The translations under genes and the position numbers were made by a program. A stretch of 64,000 bases of DNA from Azospirillum sp. B21 (GTDB lineage: Bacteria > Pseudomonadota > Alphaproteobacteria > Azospirillales > Azospirillaceae). Below are positions 34,519 to 43,382 of the stretch, piece after piece. A model generated the notes under the pieces. It saw nothing but the letters and a program-made list of their open reading frames with translations, was not told the origin of the DNA and ran no database searches. Each line of letters begins with the position of its first letter. The stretch's first letter is position 1. The stretch spans positions 1 to 64,000 of the forward strand of contig NZ_VTTO01000018.1 in the NCBI RefSeq assembly GCF_008364825.1. Reading direction: 5' to 3'.

Positions 34519-34653
34519 GATCGTCCTATGTGTTTCCTGCAATGCCGGTGGAACAACACCCGGATAGCGATACCGGTTTCCGACGGCGAAGTCCCGGCGA
34601 CACACCTTGGCGGTGCATCGCGCGGGACCATAGCACCGACGGAATATGCAGGC

Positions 34654-34665
34654 CAGTATACACAG
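34654..34665. promoter_or_regulatory. Operator candidate upstream of the GntR gene
   Basis: CAGTATACACAG, sharing the GTATAC core with the sites near 39300 and 39440. It lies about 136 bp upstream of the regulator start, suggesting autoregulation. Confidence 0.45.
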
Positions 34666-34694
34666 CTGCGACCAAAGCGGTTGCAGGCCGGGGG

Positions 34695-35420
34695 TCAGTG
34701 CACCGGGCCAGCCCCCAGATAGAGGTGCCCGACCGTCTCGTCCTCCAGGATTTCCTGGGCCGTGCCTTCCCGGTGCACCCGCCCCATGACCAGCACATAG
34801 GCGCGGTCGGAGACCTCCAGCGATTCCGCCGCGTTCTGCTCGACCATCAGGACCGAAACGCCTTCGCGGTCGCGGATGCGGCGGATATGGGCGAACAGCT
34901 CGTCCATCATCAGCGGCGACAGGCCTGCCGACGGCTCGTCGAGCAGCAGGTGACGCGGTCCCGGCATCAGCGCGCGGGCGAGCGCCAGCATCTGCCGCTC
35001 GCCGCCCGACAGGCTGTCGGCCCGCGCCCCGGCCTTGCGGCCGAGGTTGGGATAATGCTCCAGCAGTTGCTCCAGCCGGGCCTTGCGGGCGGCGGGCTCG
35101 ACGAACTGGCCGCCCAGCTCCAGATTCTCGCGGATGGTGAGCGGGCCGAAGATGTTGTCGAGCTGCGGCACATAGGCGACGCCGCAGTCGCGGATGCGCC
35201 TGTGGACCGGGATTCCGGCGAGATCACGGCCGTCGGCGACGACGCGGCCGGCACGCGGGCGGAGCTGGCCGACGACGGTCTTCAGCAGCGTCGACTTGCC
35301 CGACCCGTTGGGGCCGAGGATGGTGACGATCTCCCCCGGCTCCACCGTGACGGACAGGCCGTTCAGGATGTCGGCGTCCGGCACATAGCCGGCGCGCACC
35401 TCATGCACCGAAAGCGTCAT
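34695..35420 (-). CDS. livF: Branched-chain amino acid ABC transporter ATP-binding protein LivF
   Basis: A 241-residue ABC ATPase of the hydrophobic amino acid transport family. Walker A is GPNGSGKSTLLKTV, the signature is LSGGERQMLALARAL, Walker B is HLLLDEPSAGLSPLMMDELF, and the H-loop follows at VLMVEQNA. The length and the VEQNAAES pattern are typical of LivF. It is the last gene of a five-gene leftward operon and its ATG overlaps the livG stop (ATGA). Confidence 0.94.
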   Translation of the reverse strand: MTLSVHEVRAGYVPDADILNGLSVTVEPGEIVTILGPNGSGKSTLLKTVVGQLRPRAGRVVADGRDLAGIPVHRRIRDCGVAYVPQLDNIFGPLTIRENLELGGQFVEPAARKARLEQLLEHYPNLGRKAGARADSLSGGERQMLALARALMPGPRHLLLDEPSAGLSPLMMDELFAHIRRIRDREGVSVLMVEQNAAESLEVSDRAYVLVMGRVHREGTAQEILEDETVGHLYLGAGPVH

Positions 35421-36238
35421 GCTCTGGCTCCGCTCGATTTGGCGCCGGCCGTTCCCCCGGCAACGACCCGCAGTGGAACGCCGGGGCGGCGGCGGCCGAG
35501 ATAGGCCTCGACCACCTGCTGGTTGCCGCTCAGCTCGTCGGGCCGGCAGTTGGCGATCACCGCCCCCTTGTCCAGCGCGAGGCAGCGGTCGCACAGGTCG
35601 CCGATGAAGCCCATGTCGTGCTCGACGATGACCAGCGCGGTGCCGCCCTCGCGGATGCGGCGCAGATGGTCGGCCATGCGCCGGCGCAGCGACGGGTTGA
35701 CGCCCGCCGTCGGCTCGTCGAGCAGCAGCACCGCCGGGTCGTCCATCAGCGCCGCCGCCAGCCCGAGCAGCTTCTGCTGCCCGCCGGACAGGCCGCCGGC
35801 CGGATGGTCGGCGAGGCCGGCGAGGTCGACCTCCGCCAGCAGGCCCATCGCCTTGTCGAGGAAGGCCGCCTCCTCGCGCCGCACCGCCCCCGGCGTCAGC
35901 AGCGACCGCCAGGGCGAGGCGCCGGCCGGCAGGCGTCCACCGGCCAGCATCACCTCCAGCACCGACATCCGGGCCGGGAGCTTGGGCAGCTGGAAGGTGC
36001 GACGCAGGCCGAGCCGGCTCGGCTGCCAGGCGCGGCGCGCGCTGACGGCGGTTCCGTCGAAGCGGATCTCGCCGCTGGTGGGGGCGAGGAAGCCGCTCAG
36101 CAGATTGAGCAGGGTCGTCTTGCCCGAGCCGTTGGGGCCGACCAGACCGACGATCTCGCGCGCGCCGATCTCCAGACTGACATGGTTGACCGCGGTCAGC
36201 CCGCCGAAGCTGCGGGTGACGTCATGGGCGCTGAGCAT
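35417..36238 (-). CDS. livG: Branched-chain amino acid ABC transporter ATP-binding protein LivG
   Basis: A 273-residue ABC ATPase. Walker A is GPNGSGKTTLLNLL, the signature is LSGGQQKLLGLAAALM, Walker B is VLLLDEPTAGVNPSLRR, and the H-loop region is LVIVEHDMGFI. The VEHDM pattern is characteristic of LivG. It pairs with LivF to power the permeases encoded upstream, and overlaps livM by 17 bp. Confidence 0.94.
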   Translation of the reverse strand: MLSAHDVTRSFGGLTAVNHVSLEIGAREIVGLVGPNGSGKTTLLNLLSGFLAPTSGEIRFDGTAVSARRAWQPSRLGLRRTFQLPKLPARMSVLEVMLAGGRLPAGASPWRSLLTPGAVRREEAAFLDKAMGLLAEVDLAGLADHPAGGLSGGQQKLLGLAAALMDDPAVLLLDEPTAGVNPSLRRRMADHLRRIREGGTALVIVEHDMGFIGDLCDRCLALDKGAVIANCRPDELSGNQQVVEAYLGRRRPGVPLRVVAGGTAGAKSSGARA

Positions 36239-37121
36239 GGAGCCTCCGCAGCCGTTCGGGGACCAGCCCCTGGGGTTTCAGCATCAGGGCGGCCAGCACG
36301 ATCGAGCCGATGGCGAAGACGCGCAGGCTGCCGGTCAGGTCGGACGGGAGGGCGACGATGTCCTTCAGGAACGGGATGCCGGCGTAGAGCGTGGTGACCA
36401 GCAGGGCGCCGACCACCGCCCCCGCGACATTGCCGAGCCCGCCGAGCACGACCATCGTCCAGATCAGGAAGGTCTCGAAGGGCAGCAGCTGGTCCGGTCC
36501 GATGAAGGCGAGGTAGAGGGTGTAGAGCCCGCCGGCCAGCCCGGCCATCGCCCCGCCGATCGCCAGCACCTTGACCTTGCAGGCGACGATGTCGTGGCCG
36601 AGCGCGGTGGCGAGGTCGGGGTTCTCGCGCATCAGCCGCAGCACGCGGCCGAACTGGGTTTCCCCAAGCCGCCGCGCCGTCAGCGCCGTGGCGAGCAGGA
36701 GCGCCGCCGCCAGCGCCAGGGTGGCCAGTGCTCGCGCCGGGCCGTCGAGACCGGGGAACAGGCCGGTGATGCCGCCGATGCCCTGCGGCCCGCCGGTCAG
36801 CCAATCCTCGTTGAGGGCGACCAGCCGCACCAGCTCGGCCACCGCCAGCGTCGCCAGCGCCCAGTATTCGGCGGCGAGGTCGCGCCCGAGCCGGCCGATG
36901 GCGAAGCCGCCGAGCGCCGCCGCAGCCATGCCGGCGAGCAGGGCGGCCGGCCAGGGCAGCCCGGCACGGGTCAGGATGGCGACCGCGTAGGCGCCGATGC
37001 CGAACAGCGCGATCTGGCCGAAATTCAGCAGGCCGCTGGTGCCGGCCTGGAGGTTGAGGCTGACCGCGGCGATCCCGAAGATCGCCGACATGATCAGCAC
37101 ATGCAGGCAGAACTCAAGCAC
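36222..37121 (-). CDS. livM: Branched-chain amino acid ABC transporter permease LivM
   Basis: A 299-residue inner-membrane permease with about eight hydrophobic helices. The N-terminal SLNLQAGTSGLLNFGQIALF matches the conserved LivM/LivH segment, and TALGHDIVACKVKVLAIGGA is the cytoplasmic EAA-like loop that contacts the ATPases. The start overlaps the livH stop by 8 bp. Confidence 0.93.
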   Translation of the reverse strand: MLEFCLHVLIMSAIFGIAAVSLNLQAGTSGLLNFGQIALFGIGAYAVAILTRAGLPWPAALLAGMAAAALGGFAIGRLGRDLAAEYWALATLAVAELVRLVALNEDWLTGGPQGIGGITGLFPGLDGPARALATLALAAALLLATALTARRLGETQFGRVLRLMRENPDLATALGHDIVACKVKVLAIGGAMAGLAGGLYTLYLAFIGPDQLLPFETFLIWTMVVLGGLGNVAGAVVGALLVTTLYAGIPFLKDIVALPSDLTGSLRVFAIGSIVLAALMLKPQGLVPERLRRLHAQRP

Positions 37122-38013
37122 GGCGCCCTCCCCGGCTCAGCAGCCCTTCCGGGCGGTACACGAGGGTCACGACGATCAGCGCGAAGCCGATGCCGGTCAG
37201 GTAGCCGAGCGGCAGATAGCGCGGCCCCTCGCCCGCCAGAAGTCCGAAATCGATGCGCATCACCAGCGTCTCGGCCAGCGCGATGGCGAAGGCGCCCATC
37301 ACGGCGCCCGGCAGGCTGCCGAGCCCGCCGACGATGGCGGCGGCGAAGACCGGCAGCAGCAGCATCTGCCCCATGCCGATGTCGAGTTGGGTGACCAGCG
37401 CCAGCAGGATGCCGCCGGTGCCGGCCAGTGTGCCGCCGAGGAAGACGGTGACCAGCGTGACGCGCCGGGCGTCGATGCCGGACGCGGTGGCAAGCGCCGG
37501 GTTGGCTGCGATGGCGCGGATCGAACGCCCGAGCGGGGTCAGCCGCAGCATGGCGAAGAAGCCGATCAGGCAGACGGCGGTGATGACGATCGCCGCGATC
37601 TGAAGATCCGACAGGATGGCGCCCCACAGATCGTGCGGCGGGGTCAGCGGCGTGTCGAACTGCTGCGGCCGGGTGCCAAAGACGGCCTGGAGACCGGCCC
37701 GCAGCATCATGGCGATGGCGAGCGAGCCGATCAGCGCGCTGGCCGGTCCGACGGCGGCGAGCCGCTCGAAGGCGAAGCGGTGCAGCAGCATCGCCGCCAG
37801 CCCGGCGGCGAGCGCCCCGGCGATGGCGGCGCCGACCAGCCCGCCGGCGGGAAACAGGGCGGCCACGGCCAGCGCCACCGCCGCGCCGAGCGGCGCCATC
37901 TCGACATGGGCGACATTGGGGAAGCGGCTGACTCCGTAGGACAGGCTGAGGCCGAGCGCGATCAGGGCGAGGTCGCTCGTCCGGATCAGGGTGTCGATCA
38001 GTATCTGGATCAC
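37114..38013 (-). CDS. livH: Branched-chain amino acid ABC transporter permease LivH
   Basis: A 299-residue permease of the LivH type, with the N-terminal SYGVSRFPNVAHVEMAPLGA block and the loop ATASGIDARRVTLVTVFLGG. About eight membrane helices are visible. It lies 85 bp downstream of the substrate-binding protein gene in the same operon. Confidence 0.93.
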   Translation of the reverse strand: MIQILIDTLIRTSDLALIALGLSLSYGVSRFPNVAHVEMAPLGAAVALAVAALFPAGGLVGAAIAGALAAGLAAMLLHRFAFERLAAVGPASALIGSLAIAMMLRAGLQAVFGTRPQQFDTPLTPPHDLWGAILSDLQIAAIVITAVCLIGFFAMLRLTPLGRSIRAIAANPALATASGIDARRVTLVTVFLGGTLAGTGGILLALVTQLDIGMGQMLLLPVFAAAIVGGLGSLPGAVMGAFAIALAETLVMRIDFGLLAGEGPRYLPLGYLTGIGFALIVVTLVYRPEGLLSRGGRRA

Positions 38014-38098
38014 GGGCGTGTCTCCGGTCGGCCGGATCGGGGCTCCCGGCCGACCGGGAACCCCTGTTTGCGGAAGGTCCGGGCTGGAGTGGCGGCTC

Positions 38099-39256
38099 CT
38101 ACTTGGCCGCCGTCTTCAGCTCGCCGCTCTTGTAGGAGACGACGATGTAGGGCTGGGTCTTGCGCTGACCCTGGGCGTCGAAGGCGATCGGCCCGGTCGC
38201 CCCGGCATAGTCGCCGAGCGCGGCCAGCGCGTCGCGGATCTTAGCCGGTTCGGTGCTGCCGGCCTTGTTGATCGCGGCGGCGGCCATCATCACGGCGTCG
38301 TAGGTGTAGCCGCTGAAGGTGGTGGCGAACTCCTTGCCGAATTTCTTCTGGTAAGCGTCGCGGTACCATGCGCCGTCGGGACCGACATAGTTGACCTCCA
38401 TGCCCATCTGGCCCTCGACCGTTTCCGGCCGTGAGTCGGCGGTGCACATCGACAGGTAGATGCCGAACCACGGCGTCTTCGACAGGCCGAGTTCGAAGGC
38501 CTCGCGGTTGATCGTCGCCGCCTCCTGGCCGTAGCCGGAGTAGATGATGACGTCGGGCTTGGCCGCGGCGATGCGCTGCAACTCGCGCCGGTAGTTCGAC
38601 TGCCCCTCGGTGTAGAGCAGGTTGGCAACCATCTGGCCGCCCAGCGCCTCGAACGCCGCCTTCGTCTCGGTGTAGACGCCCTGGCCATAGGCGTTGTTGG
38701 GGGCGAGGAAGACCGCCTTGCGGTGGCCCATGCCGTAGACGGCCTCTGCGGTGAATTTTCCGGCGACGTCGTCCAGCCCGATGGTGCTGAAGGACCGGTC
38801 GCCGATGGTCTTGATCACCGGCGAGGAGGAACCGGGATTGATGTGGACGATCCCCTCGCGCTGGAGATACTGGCCGACCGGGATGGTGTTGCCCGACGAA
38901 TACTCGCCGATCACCACCGGGGTCTTCGACACGGACACCAGCTTGCGCGCCGCGTCGATGGCGCTCTGTGCCCGCCCGCCGGAATCCTCGACCGCGACCG
39001 CCAGCTTGCGGCCCAGCACGCCGCCATCGGCGTTGACCTTGTCCACCGCCAGTTCGATGCCGCGGCGCTGGTCCTCGCCGATGGTGGCGCTGGCGCCGCT
39101 CAGCGGCAGGACGGCGCCCAGGGTCACCGTGTCCTGCGCCCGCGCCGCGCCGCCACCCAGCAGCGCCAGCGCCATCGCGCCCAGCAGCGCCCCATTCGCG
39201 GAACGCCGGGTCAGGCCGCTGCTCATGACCCGGGGCAAGCCATTCATCCTCGCCAT
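38099..39256 (-). CDS. Periplasmic amino-acid-binding protein of the Liv transporter
   Basis: A 385-residue type I periplasmic binding protein (LivJ/LivK-like, Peripla_BP_6). A signal region with a hydrophobic ALLGAMALALLGGGAARA segment is followed by the mature start QDTVTLGAVLPLSGASATIG, the conserved PLSG motif. SKTPVVIGEYSSGNTIPVG is the ligand-contacting SS region. It delivers the substrate to LivHMGF; the specificity is unknown but may be a D- or aromatic amino acid, given the neighbours. TGTATACA sits 43-50 bp upstream of the start. Confidence 0.92.
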   Translation of the reverse strand: MARMNGLPRVMSSGLTRRSANGALLGAMALALLGGGAARAQDTVTLGAVLPLSGASATIGEDQRRGIELAVDKVNADGGVLGRKLAVAVEDSGGRAQSAIDAARKLVSVSKTPVVIGEYSSGNTIPVGQYLQREGIVHINPGSSSPVIKTIGDRSFSTIGLDDVAGKFTAEAVYGMGHRKAVFLAPNNAYGQGVYTETKAAFEALGGQMVANLLYTEGQSNYRRELQRIAAAKPDVIIYSGYGQEAATINREAFELGLSKTPWFGIYLSMCTADSRPETVEGQMGMEVNYVGPDGAWYRDAYQKKFGKEFATTFSGYTYDAVMMAAAAINKAGSTEPAKIRDALAALGDYAGATGPIAFDAQGQRKTQPYIVVSYKSGELKTAAK

Positions 39257-39298
39257 CGCACATCTCCCTGACGGTGAACGTTAATCTGAATGACAATC

Positions 39299-39306
39299 TG
39301 TATACA
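39299..39306. promoter_or_regulatory. Operator candidate upstream of the Liv operon
   Basis: TGTATACA, within CTGTATACACTTA, 43-50 bp upstream of the binding-protein gene, in promoter range. It is one of four similar sites around this module. Confidence 0.5.
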
Positions 39307-39435
39307 CTTAAGCGTATCGCCACGCTCATTGCCCCGTCAACGGAATTGTTCGTTAGGCAATCATTTGTGCAACTGCACAAGATTTAGGCCCGATTTATAG
39401 GCGATGCAGCATCGGAGAGAATTCTGTGGACTATT

Positions 39436-39445
39436 CTGTATACAG
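39436..39445. promoter_or_regulatory. Operator candidate upstream of the RidA operon
   Basis: CTGTATACAG, a perfect 10-bp palindrome 65-74 bp upstream of the rightward RidA gene. With the site at 39299 it gives one operator for each divergent promoter in the 253-bp gap. The rest of the gap contains no gene. Confidence 0.55.
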
Positions 39446-39509
39446 TTACGTATCGTGCTTGGGAGAAGCGGTGCCGCCATCCGGTCCGCAGGCGTTATAG
39501 GAGACAATC

Positions 39510-39860
39510 ATGAGCATCCAGCGTATCGAGGTCGGCCCGCGCATGAGCCAGGCCGTCGTCTGCGGCGGTCTTGTCTACACCGCGGGCGTGGTGGCGCTGC
39601 GGGCGCCGGGCGCCTCCGTGGCCGAGCAGACCACCGACATCCTCGGCCGGATCGACGAACTGCTGGCCGCTGCGGGCACCGACAAGACCAAGCTGCTGAC
39701 CGCCACCATCTGGCTCGCCGACATCGCCGGCTTCGCCGAGATGAACGGGGTGTGGGACGCCTGGGTGGCCTCCGGCAACACGCCGGTGCGCGCCTGCGTC
39801 GAGGCCAAGCTCGCCGCCCCGCAGTTCACCGTCGAAATCCAGGTGACCGCGTCGCTGTGA
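39510..39860 (+). CDS. RidA-family reactive imine deaminase
   Basis: A 116-residue Rid-family protein that hydrolyses reactive 2-imino acids to 2-oxo acids and ammonia. Family features include the N-terminal MSQAVVCGGLVYTAGVVA strand pair, ATIWLADIAGFAEMNGVWDAW, and the C-terminal TPVRACVEAKLA with the conserved Arg that binds the carboxylate. It is the first gene of a rightward operon with the amino acid oxidase-like gene 40 bp downstream, which would generate imines as its product. Confidence 0.92.
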   Translation: MSIQRIEVGPRMSQAVVCGGLVYTAGVVALRAPGASVAEQTTDILGRIDELLAAAGTDKTKLLTATIWLADIAGFAEMNGVWDAWVASGNTPVRACVEAKLAAPQFTVEIQVTASL

Positions 39861-39900
39861 CCGCCCCGGCCGGGGAAGCGTGCATCCCAGGGAGGCTTTC

Positions 39901-41148
39901 ATGAAGGTCATCGTGATGGGCAGCGGGGTCGTCGGGGTGACGACGGCCTACTGCCTTCTCAAGGACGGACACGAGGTCACCGTCGTCGAACGGCATGACG
40001 GGGCGGCCGACGAGACCAGCTTCGCCAATGCGGGGCTGGTGGCGCCCGGCCACGCCTACACCTGGGCGTCGCCGAAGGCCCCGAAAATCCTGCTGAAGTC
40101 GCTGTGGCGCAACGACCAGGCGCTGCGTTTCCGGCTGCGGTTGGATCCGGCGCTGTGGTCCTGGTCGCTGAAATTCCTCGGCAACTGCCGGGCGGATCGG
40201 GTGGCGGTCAACACCGCCCGCAAGGTGCGGCTCAGCCTCTATTCGCAGGACATGCTGCATGAGGTGGTCGAGGACACCGGGGTCGCCTTCGACGGCGCCA
40301 AGGGCGGTCTGCTCTACCTCTACCGCACCCCCGCGGCCTTCGAGGCCGGGGTCGCCAAGATGAAGATCCTGACCGACAACGGCCTGCCGCTGGAGGTGGT
40401 GGACCGCGACCGCGCCGCCGCCATTGACCCGGCCCTGCTGCCGACCAAGAACCGCATCGTCGGCGGCATCTATGCGCCGTCCGACGAGAGCGGCGACGCC
40501 CGGCTGTTCACCCGCAACCTCGCGGACTGGTGCGCGGAGCGCGGCGTGCGCTTCCTCTACGGCACGACGATCCGCGGCGTCGAGACCGCCGCCGGCGAGG
40601 TGTCCGGGCTGCTCACCGACAAGGGCAGGCTCACCGCCGACGCCTATGTGCTGGCGCTGGGCTGCCAGAGCGCGGCACTGGCGAAGCCGCTCGGCCTGTC
40701 GCTGCCGATCTACCCGATCAAGGGCTATTCGGTCACCGTGCCGGTGGCGGGGCGCAACAACACGCCGCGCATCGGCGGGGTGGACGAGGAGAACCTCGTC
40801 GCCTACGCGCCGATGGGCGACCGTCTGCGCATCACCGCGACCGCCGATTTCGCCGGCTACGACAAGCGTCACAGCCCGGCCGACTTCCAGACCATGCTGG
40901 CGGCGGCGCGCGACCTCTTCCCCGACGCGGCCGACTACAGCCGGCCCAGCTATTGGGCGGGGCTGCGGCCGATGACACCCGAAGGGACGCCGATCTTTGG
41001 ACGCGGGCGCCAGCGCAACCTGTTTCTCAACACCGGGCACGGCCACATGGGCTGGACCATGTCCTGCGGGTCGGCCCGGATCACCGCCGACCTGATCGCC
41101 GGCCGCACTCCGGCCATTCCGCTCGACGGCATGCAGGCCGTCCACTGA
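39901..41148 (+). CDS. FAD-dependent D-amino acid dehydrogenase (DadA-like)
   Basis: A 415-residue FAD oxidoreductase of the DAO superfamily. MKVIVMGSGVVGVTTAYCLL is the dinucleotide-binding GxGxxG start, and ETSFANAGLVAPGHAYTWAS is the DadA-type second motif. The C-terminal WAGLRPMTPEGTPIFGRG, then NTGHGHMGWTMSCGSARI is characteristic of the D-amino acid dehydrogenase small subunit. It oxidises D-amino acids to imino acids that RidA would hydrolyse. The ATG at 39901 follows GGGAGG and fits the GxGxxG start; a GTG/ATG at 39880 would add seven residues. Confidence 0.9.
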   Translation: MKVIVMGSGVVGVTTAYCLLKDGHEVTVVERHDGAADETSFANAGLVAPGHAYTWASPKAPKILLKSLWRNDQALRFRLRLDPALWSWSLKFLGNCRADRVAVNTARKVRLSLYSQDMLHEVVEDTGVAFDGAKGGLLYLYRTPAAFEAGVAKMKILTDNGLPLEVVDRDRAAAIDPALLPTKNRIVGGIYAPSDESGDARLFTRNLADWCAERGVRFLYGTTIRGVETAAGEVSGLLTDKGRLTADAYVLALGCQSAALAKPLGLSLPIYPIKGYSVTVPVAGRNNTPRIGGVDEENLVAYAPMGDRLRITATADFAGYDKRHSPADFQTMLAAARDLFPDAADYSRPSYWAGLRPMTPEGTPIFGRGRQRNLFLNTGHGHMGWTMSCGSARITADLIAGRTPAIPLDGMQAVH

Positions 41149-41210
41149 CAGACGCGCGGGCGGCGCCGCGTCCATGGCGGCGCGCCCACGCCAATGGGAG
41201 ACCTCCCGAG

Positions 41211-42056
41211 ATGGATACCAACATCACCGTTGACGAAGGCGGCGGCGTTTCCCCGGCCGCCACCCCAAACGCCGCCCCAACCGCCACCGTGGTCCTGCCC
41301 TTCGCGACCGACGGCGGCCTCGCCGCCCGCGCCGCCATCGGGCTGCTGGTGCTCGCCACCGACCAGACCATCGAGCATGAATGGCGCTTCCTGCTCGGCC
41401 AACCGGGGGTCGCCGTCTACAACGCGCGTCTGTGGAACGACAAGGAGATCGTGCCGGAAACGCTGGCCCGGATGGAGCAGGACATCGCCCCGACGACCCG
41501 CCTGATCCTGCCCGAGCTGCCGCTGGACGTGGTGGCCTTCGGCTGCACCTCGGGCAGCATGGTGATCGGTCCGGAGTGCGTGCGCGAACGGATCCGCGAG
41601 GCGCGGCCAGGCATCGCCACCACGACCCCGGTCGAGGCGGTGGATGCCGCCCTCGCCGCCCTGGGCGCGCGGCGCATCGGCCTCGTCGCGCCCTACCAGC
41701 GGAGCGTCGGCGAAGCGATGCGGGATTACTTCGTGAAGGCCGGCTATCGGGTGCCGGTTCTGGCGATCTTCGACGAGCCCGACGATACGGTCGCGGCGCG
41801 CATCGCTCCGGACTCCATCGCCGCCGCGGTCGAGCAGGCCGCCACCCACCCGGAGGTGGACGCCGTCTTCGTCTCCTGCACCAGCCTGCGCGTCGCCGAG
41901 GCGGTCGAGGCGCTGGAGGCGCGCACCGGCAAGCCGGTCACCTCAAGCAACCACGCGCTGGCCTGGCACAGCCTGCGCCTTGCCGGCGTCATGGATCCGC
42001 TGGATGACCGTGGCCGGCTTTTCCGCACACCCGCATCGGCCTCTCCGGCGGCATGA
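41211..42056 (+). CDS. Maleate isomerase / Asp-Glu racemase superfamily protein
   Basis: A 281-residue protein of the family that includes maleate cis-trans isomerase, arylmalonate decarboxylase and ectoine-pathway EutA. The two catalytic-cysteine segments are both present: VVAFGCTSGSMVIGP and DAVFVSCTSLRVAEAVE; two Cys indicates an isomerase or racemase rather than a decarboxylase. The start is the ATG after a GGGAGACCTCCCGAG region. It lies 62 bp after the DadA-like gene and converges with the CoA-transferase gene. If it acts on citraconate it would produce mesaconate and so connect to the neighbouring CoA pathway, but that is inference. Confidence 0.82.
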   Translation: MDTNITVDEGGGVSPAATPNAAPTATVVLPFATDGGLAARAAIGLLVLATDQTIEHEWRFLLGQPGVAVYNARLWNDKEIVPETLARMEQDIAPTTRLILPELPLDVVAFGCTSGSMVIGPECVRERIREARPGIATTTPVEAVDAALAALGARRIGLVAPYQRSVGEAMRDYFVKAGYRVPVLAIFDEPDDTVAARIAPDSIAAAVEQAATHPEVDAVFVSCTSLRVAEAVEALEARTGKPVTSSNHALAWHSLRLAGVMDPLDDRGRLFRTPASASPAA

Positions 42057-42084
42057 GGCATGCCTGCCCAGGCACCCCGGCGAC

Positions 42085-43290
42085 CTACGCGACGATGCCC
42101 GCATCATGAAGGCGGCCGATCTCCGCGGAAGGCAGCCCCAGCAGATCGGCCAGCACCGCGTCGGTGTCCTGCCCCAGACGGGGGGCCGGGCGATGATCGG
42201 TGCGCCCGCCCATGCCCGGAAAGCCGAGCGGCGATCCGGGAACCAGCAGCGACCCGACGCCGGGCTGGTCGATTTCACGGAAAAGCGGGTTGGCGGTGGA
42301 GCAGCGTGCGTCCTCGGCGACGAGCTGGCCGAAATCGCGGTAGGGCCCCCAAAGCACGCCCGAGCCGGCGAACGCGCCCTCCACCTCCGCCAGCGTGCGC
42401 GCGGCGAACCAGGGGGCGAGCACGGCGGAGATCGCATCGCGGGCCTGGAAGCGTCCGCCTTCGTCATCCATGTCCACGCCCATCAGCGGGCCGATCATCG
42501 CCAACCTGTCGGCCAGCCCGGTCGCTTTGCCGAGCGCCTTCCACTGTCGGTTGGAAATGGCGACGACCATCGCGCGCCGCCCATCGGCGGTGGGGAAGTC
42601 GCGGCCATAGGCGCCGTACAGGTCGTTGCCCATCGGCTGGCGCACGGTGCCGTTCACCCGGACGTCGGCGAGGTAGCCGAGATTGCCGACGGTCGCCAGC
42701 ATCACGTCGGCCAGCGCCACCGTCACCTCCTGCCCCCGGCCGGTGCGGCGTCGATGCCGTTCGGCGGCCAGCAGCCCGGTGGCGAGGTAGAGACCGGCCG
42801 CCACGTCCCAGGCCGGCAGAACATGGTTCACCGGTTCCCCTCCCCTGCCGGTCGCCATCGGGAATCCGCCGGCGCAGTTGACCGTGTAATCCACCGCGGC
42901 CGATCCGTCCGGATTGCCGGTCAGCCGCATCATGATCAGGTCGTCGCGCTTGGCGGAAAGCGCCTCGTAACCCATCCAGCCGCTGGCCGGCAGGTTGGTC
43001 AGCAGAAAACCGGCATCCTCGCCCGACGCGGTGATGATGGCCTGGGCGATCTCCCGCCCCTCCGGCTTGTCGAGCGCCAAGGTGACCGACCGCTTCGCCT
43101 TGTTCAGCGCCGTCCAATAGAGGCTGGTGCCGTTGGGCGCCAGCGGCCAGCGGCGGTGGTCGATGTTGCCGCCGATGGGGTCGATGCGGATCACCTCCGC
43201 GCCCAACTGGGCCAGGGTCATGCCGCCCAGCGGAGCCGCGACGAAGGCCGAGACTTCGACGATGCGCAGATCGGAAAGTAGCGAGGACAT
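42085..43290 (-). CDS. Class III CoA-transferase, mesaconyl-CoA C1-C4 isomerase (Mct)-like
   Basis: A 401-residue CaiB/BaiF-family protein. The sequence (VSAFVAAPLGGMTLAQLGAE, then AAVDYTVNCAGGFPMATG, then NHVLPAWDVAAGLYLATGLL) is closest, as far as I can recall, to 2-methylfumaryl-CoA isomerase, which moves CoA within mesaconyl-CoA from C1 to C4. The Asp in the DYTVN segment is in the expected catalytic position. Nearby genes for methylsuccinyl-CoA dehydrogenase, a mesaconyl-C4-CoA hydratase-like protein and a CitE-like lyase fit that role. A general C5-dicarboxylate CoA transferase is the alternative. The family is certain; the exact substrate is inferred. Confidence 0.82.
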   Translation of the reverse strand: MSSLLSDLRIVEVSAFVAAPLGGMTLAQLGAEVIRIDPIGGNIDHRRWPLAPNGTSLYWTALNKAKRSVTLALDKPEGREIAQAIITASGEDAGFLLTNLPASGWMGYEALSAKRDDLIMMRLTGNPDGSAAVDYTVNCAGGFPMATGRGGEPVNHVLPAWDVAAGLYLATGLLAAERHRRRTGRGQEVTVALADVMLATVGNLGYLADVRVNGTVRQPMGNDLYGAYGRDFPTADGRRAMVVAISNRQWKALGKATGLADRLAMIGPLMGVDMDDEGGRFQARDAISAVLAPWFAARTLAEVEGAFAGSGVLWGPYRDFGQLVAEDARCSTANPLFREIDQPGVGSLLVPGSPLGFPGMGGRTDHRPAPRLGQDTDAVLADLLGLPSAEIGRLHDAGIVA

Positions 43291-43382
43291 GGGAGACGGG
43301 TTCCGCTCGCGGTGGATGGAGAGGGGGATGGGACTGAGTCAGATCGGAGCGCGGACGCGCCCCGACCTTGCACGACCCATCC

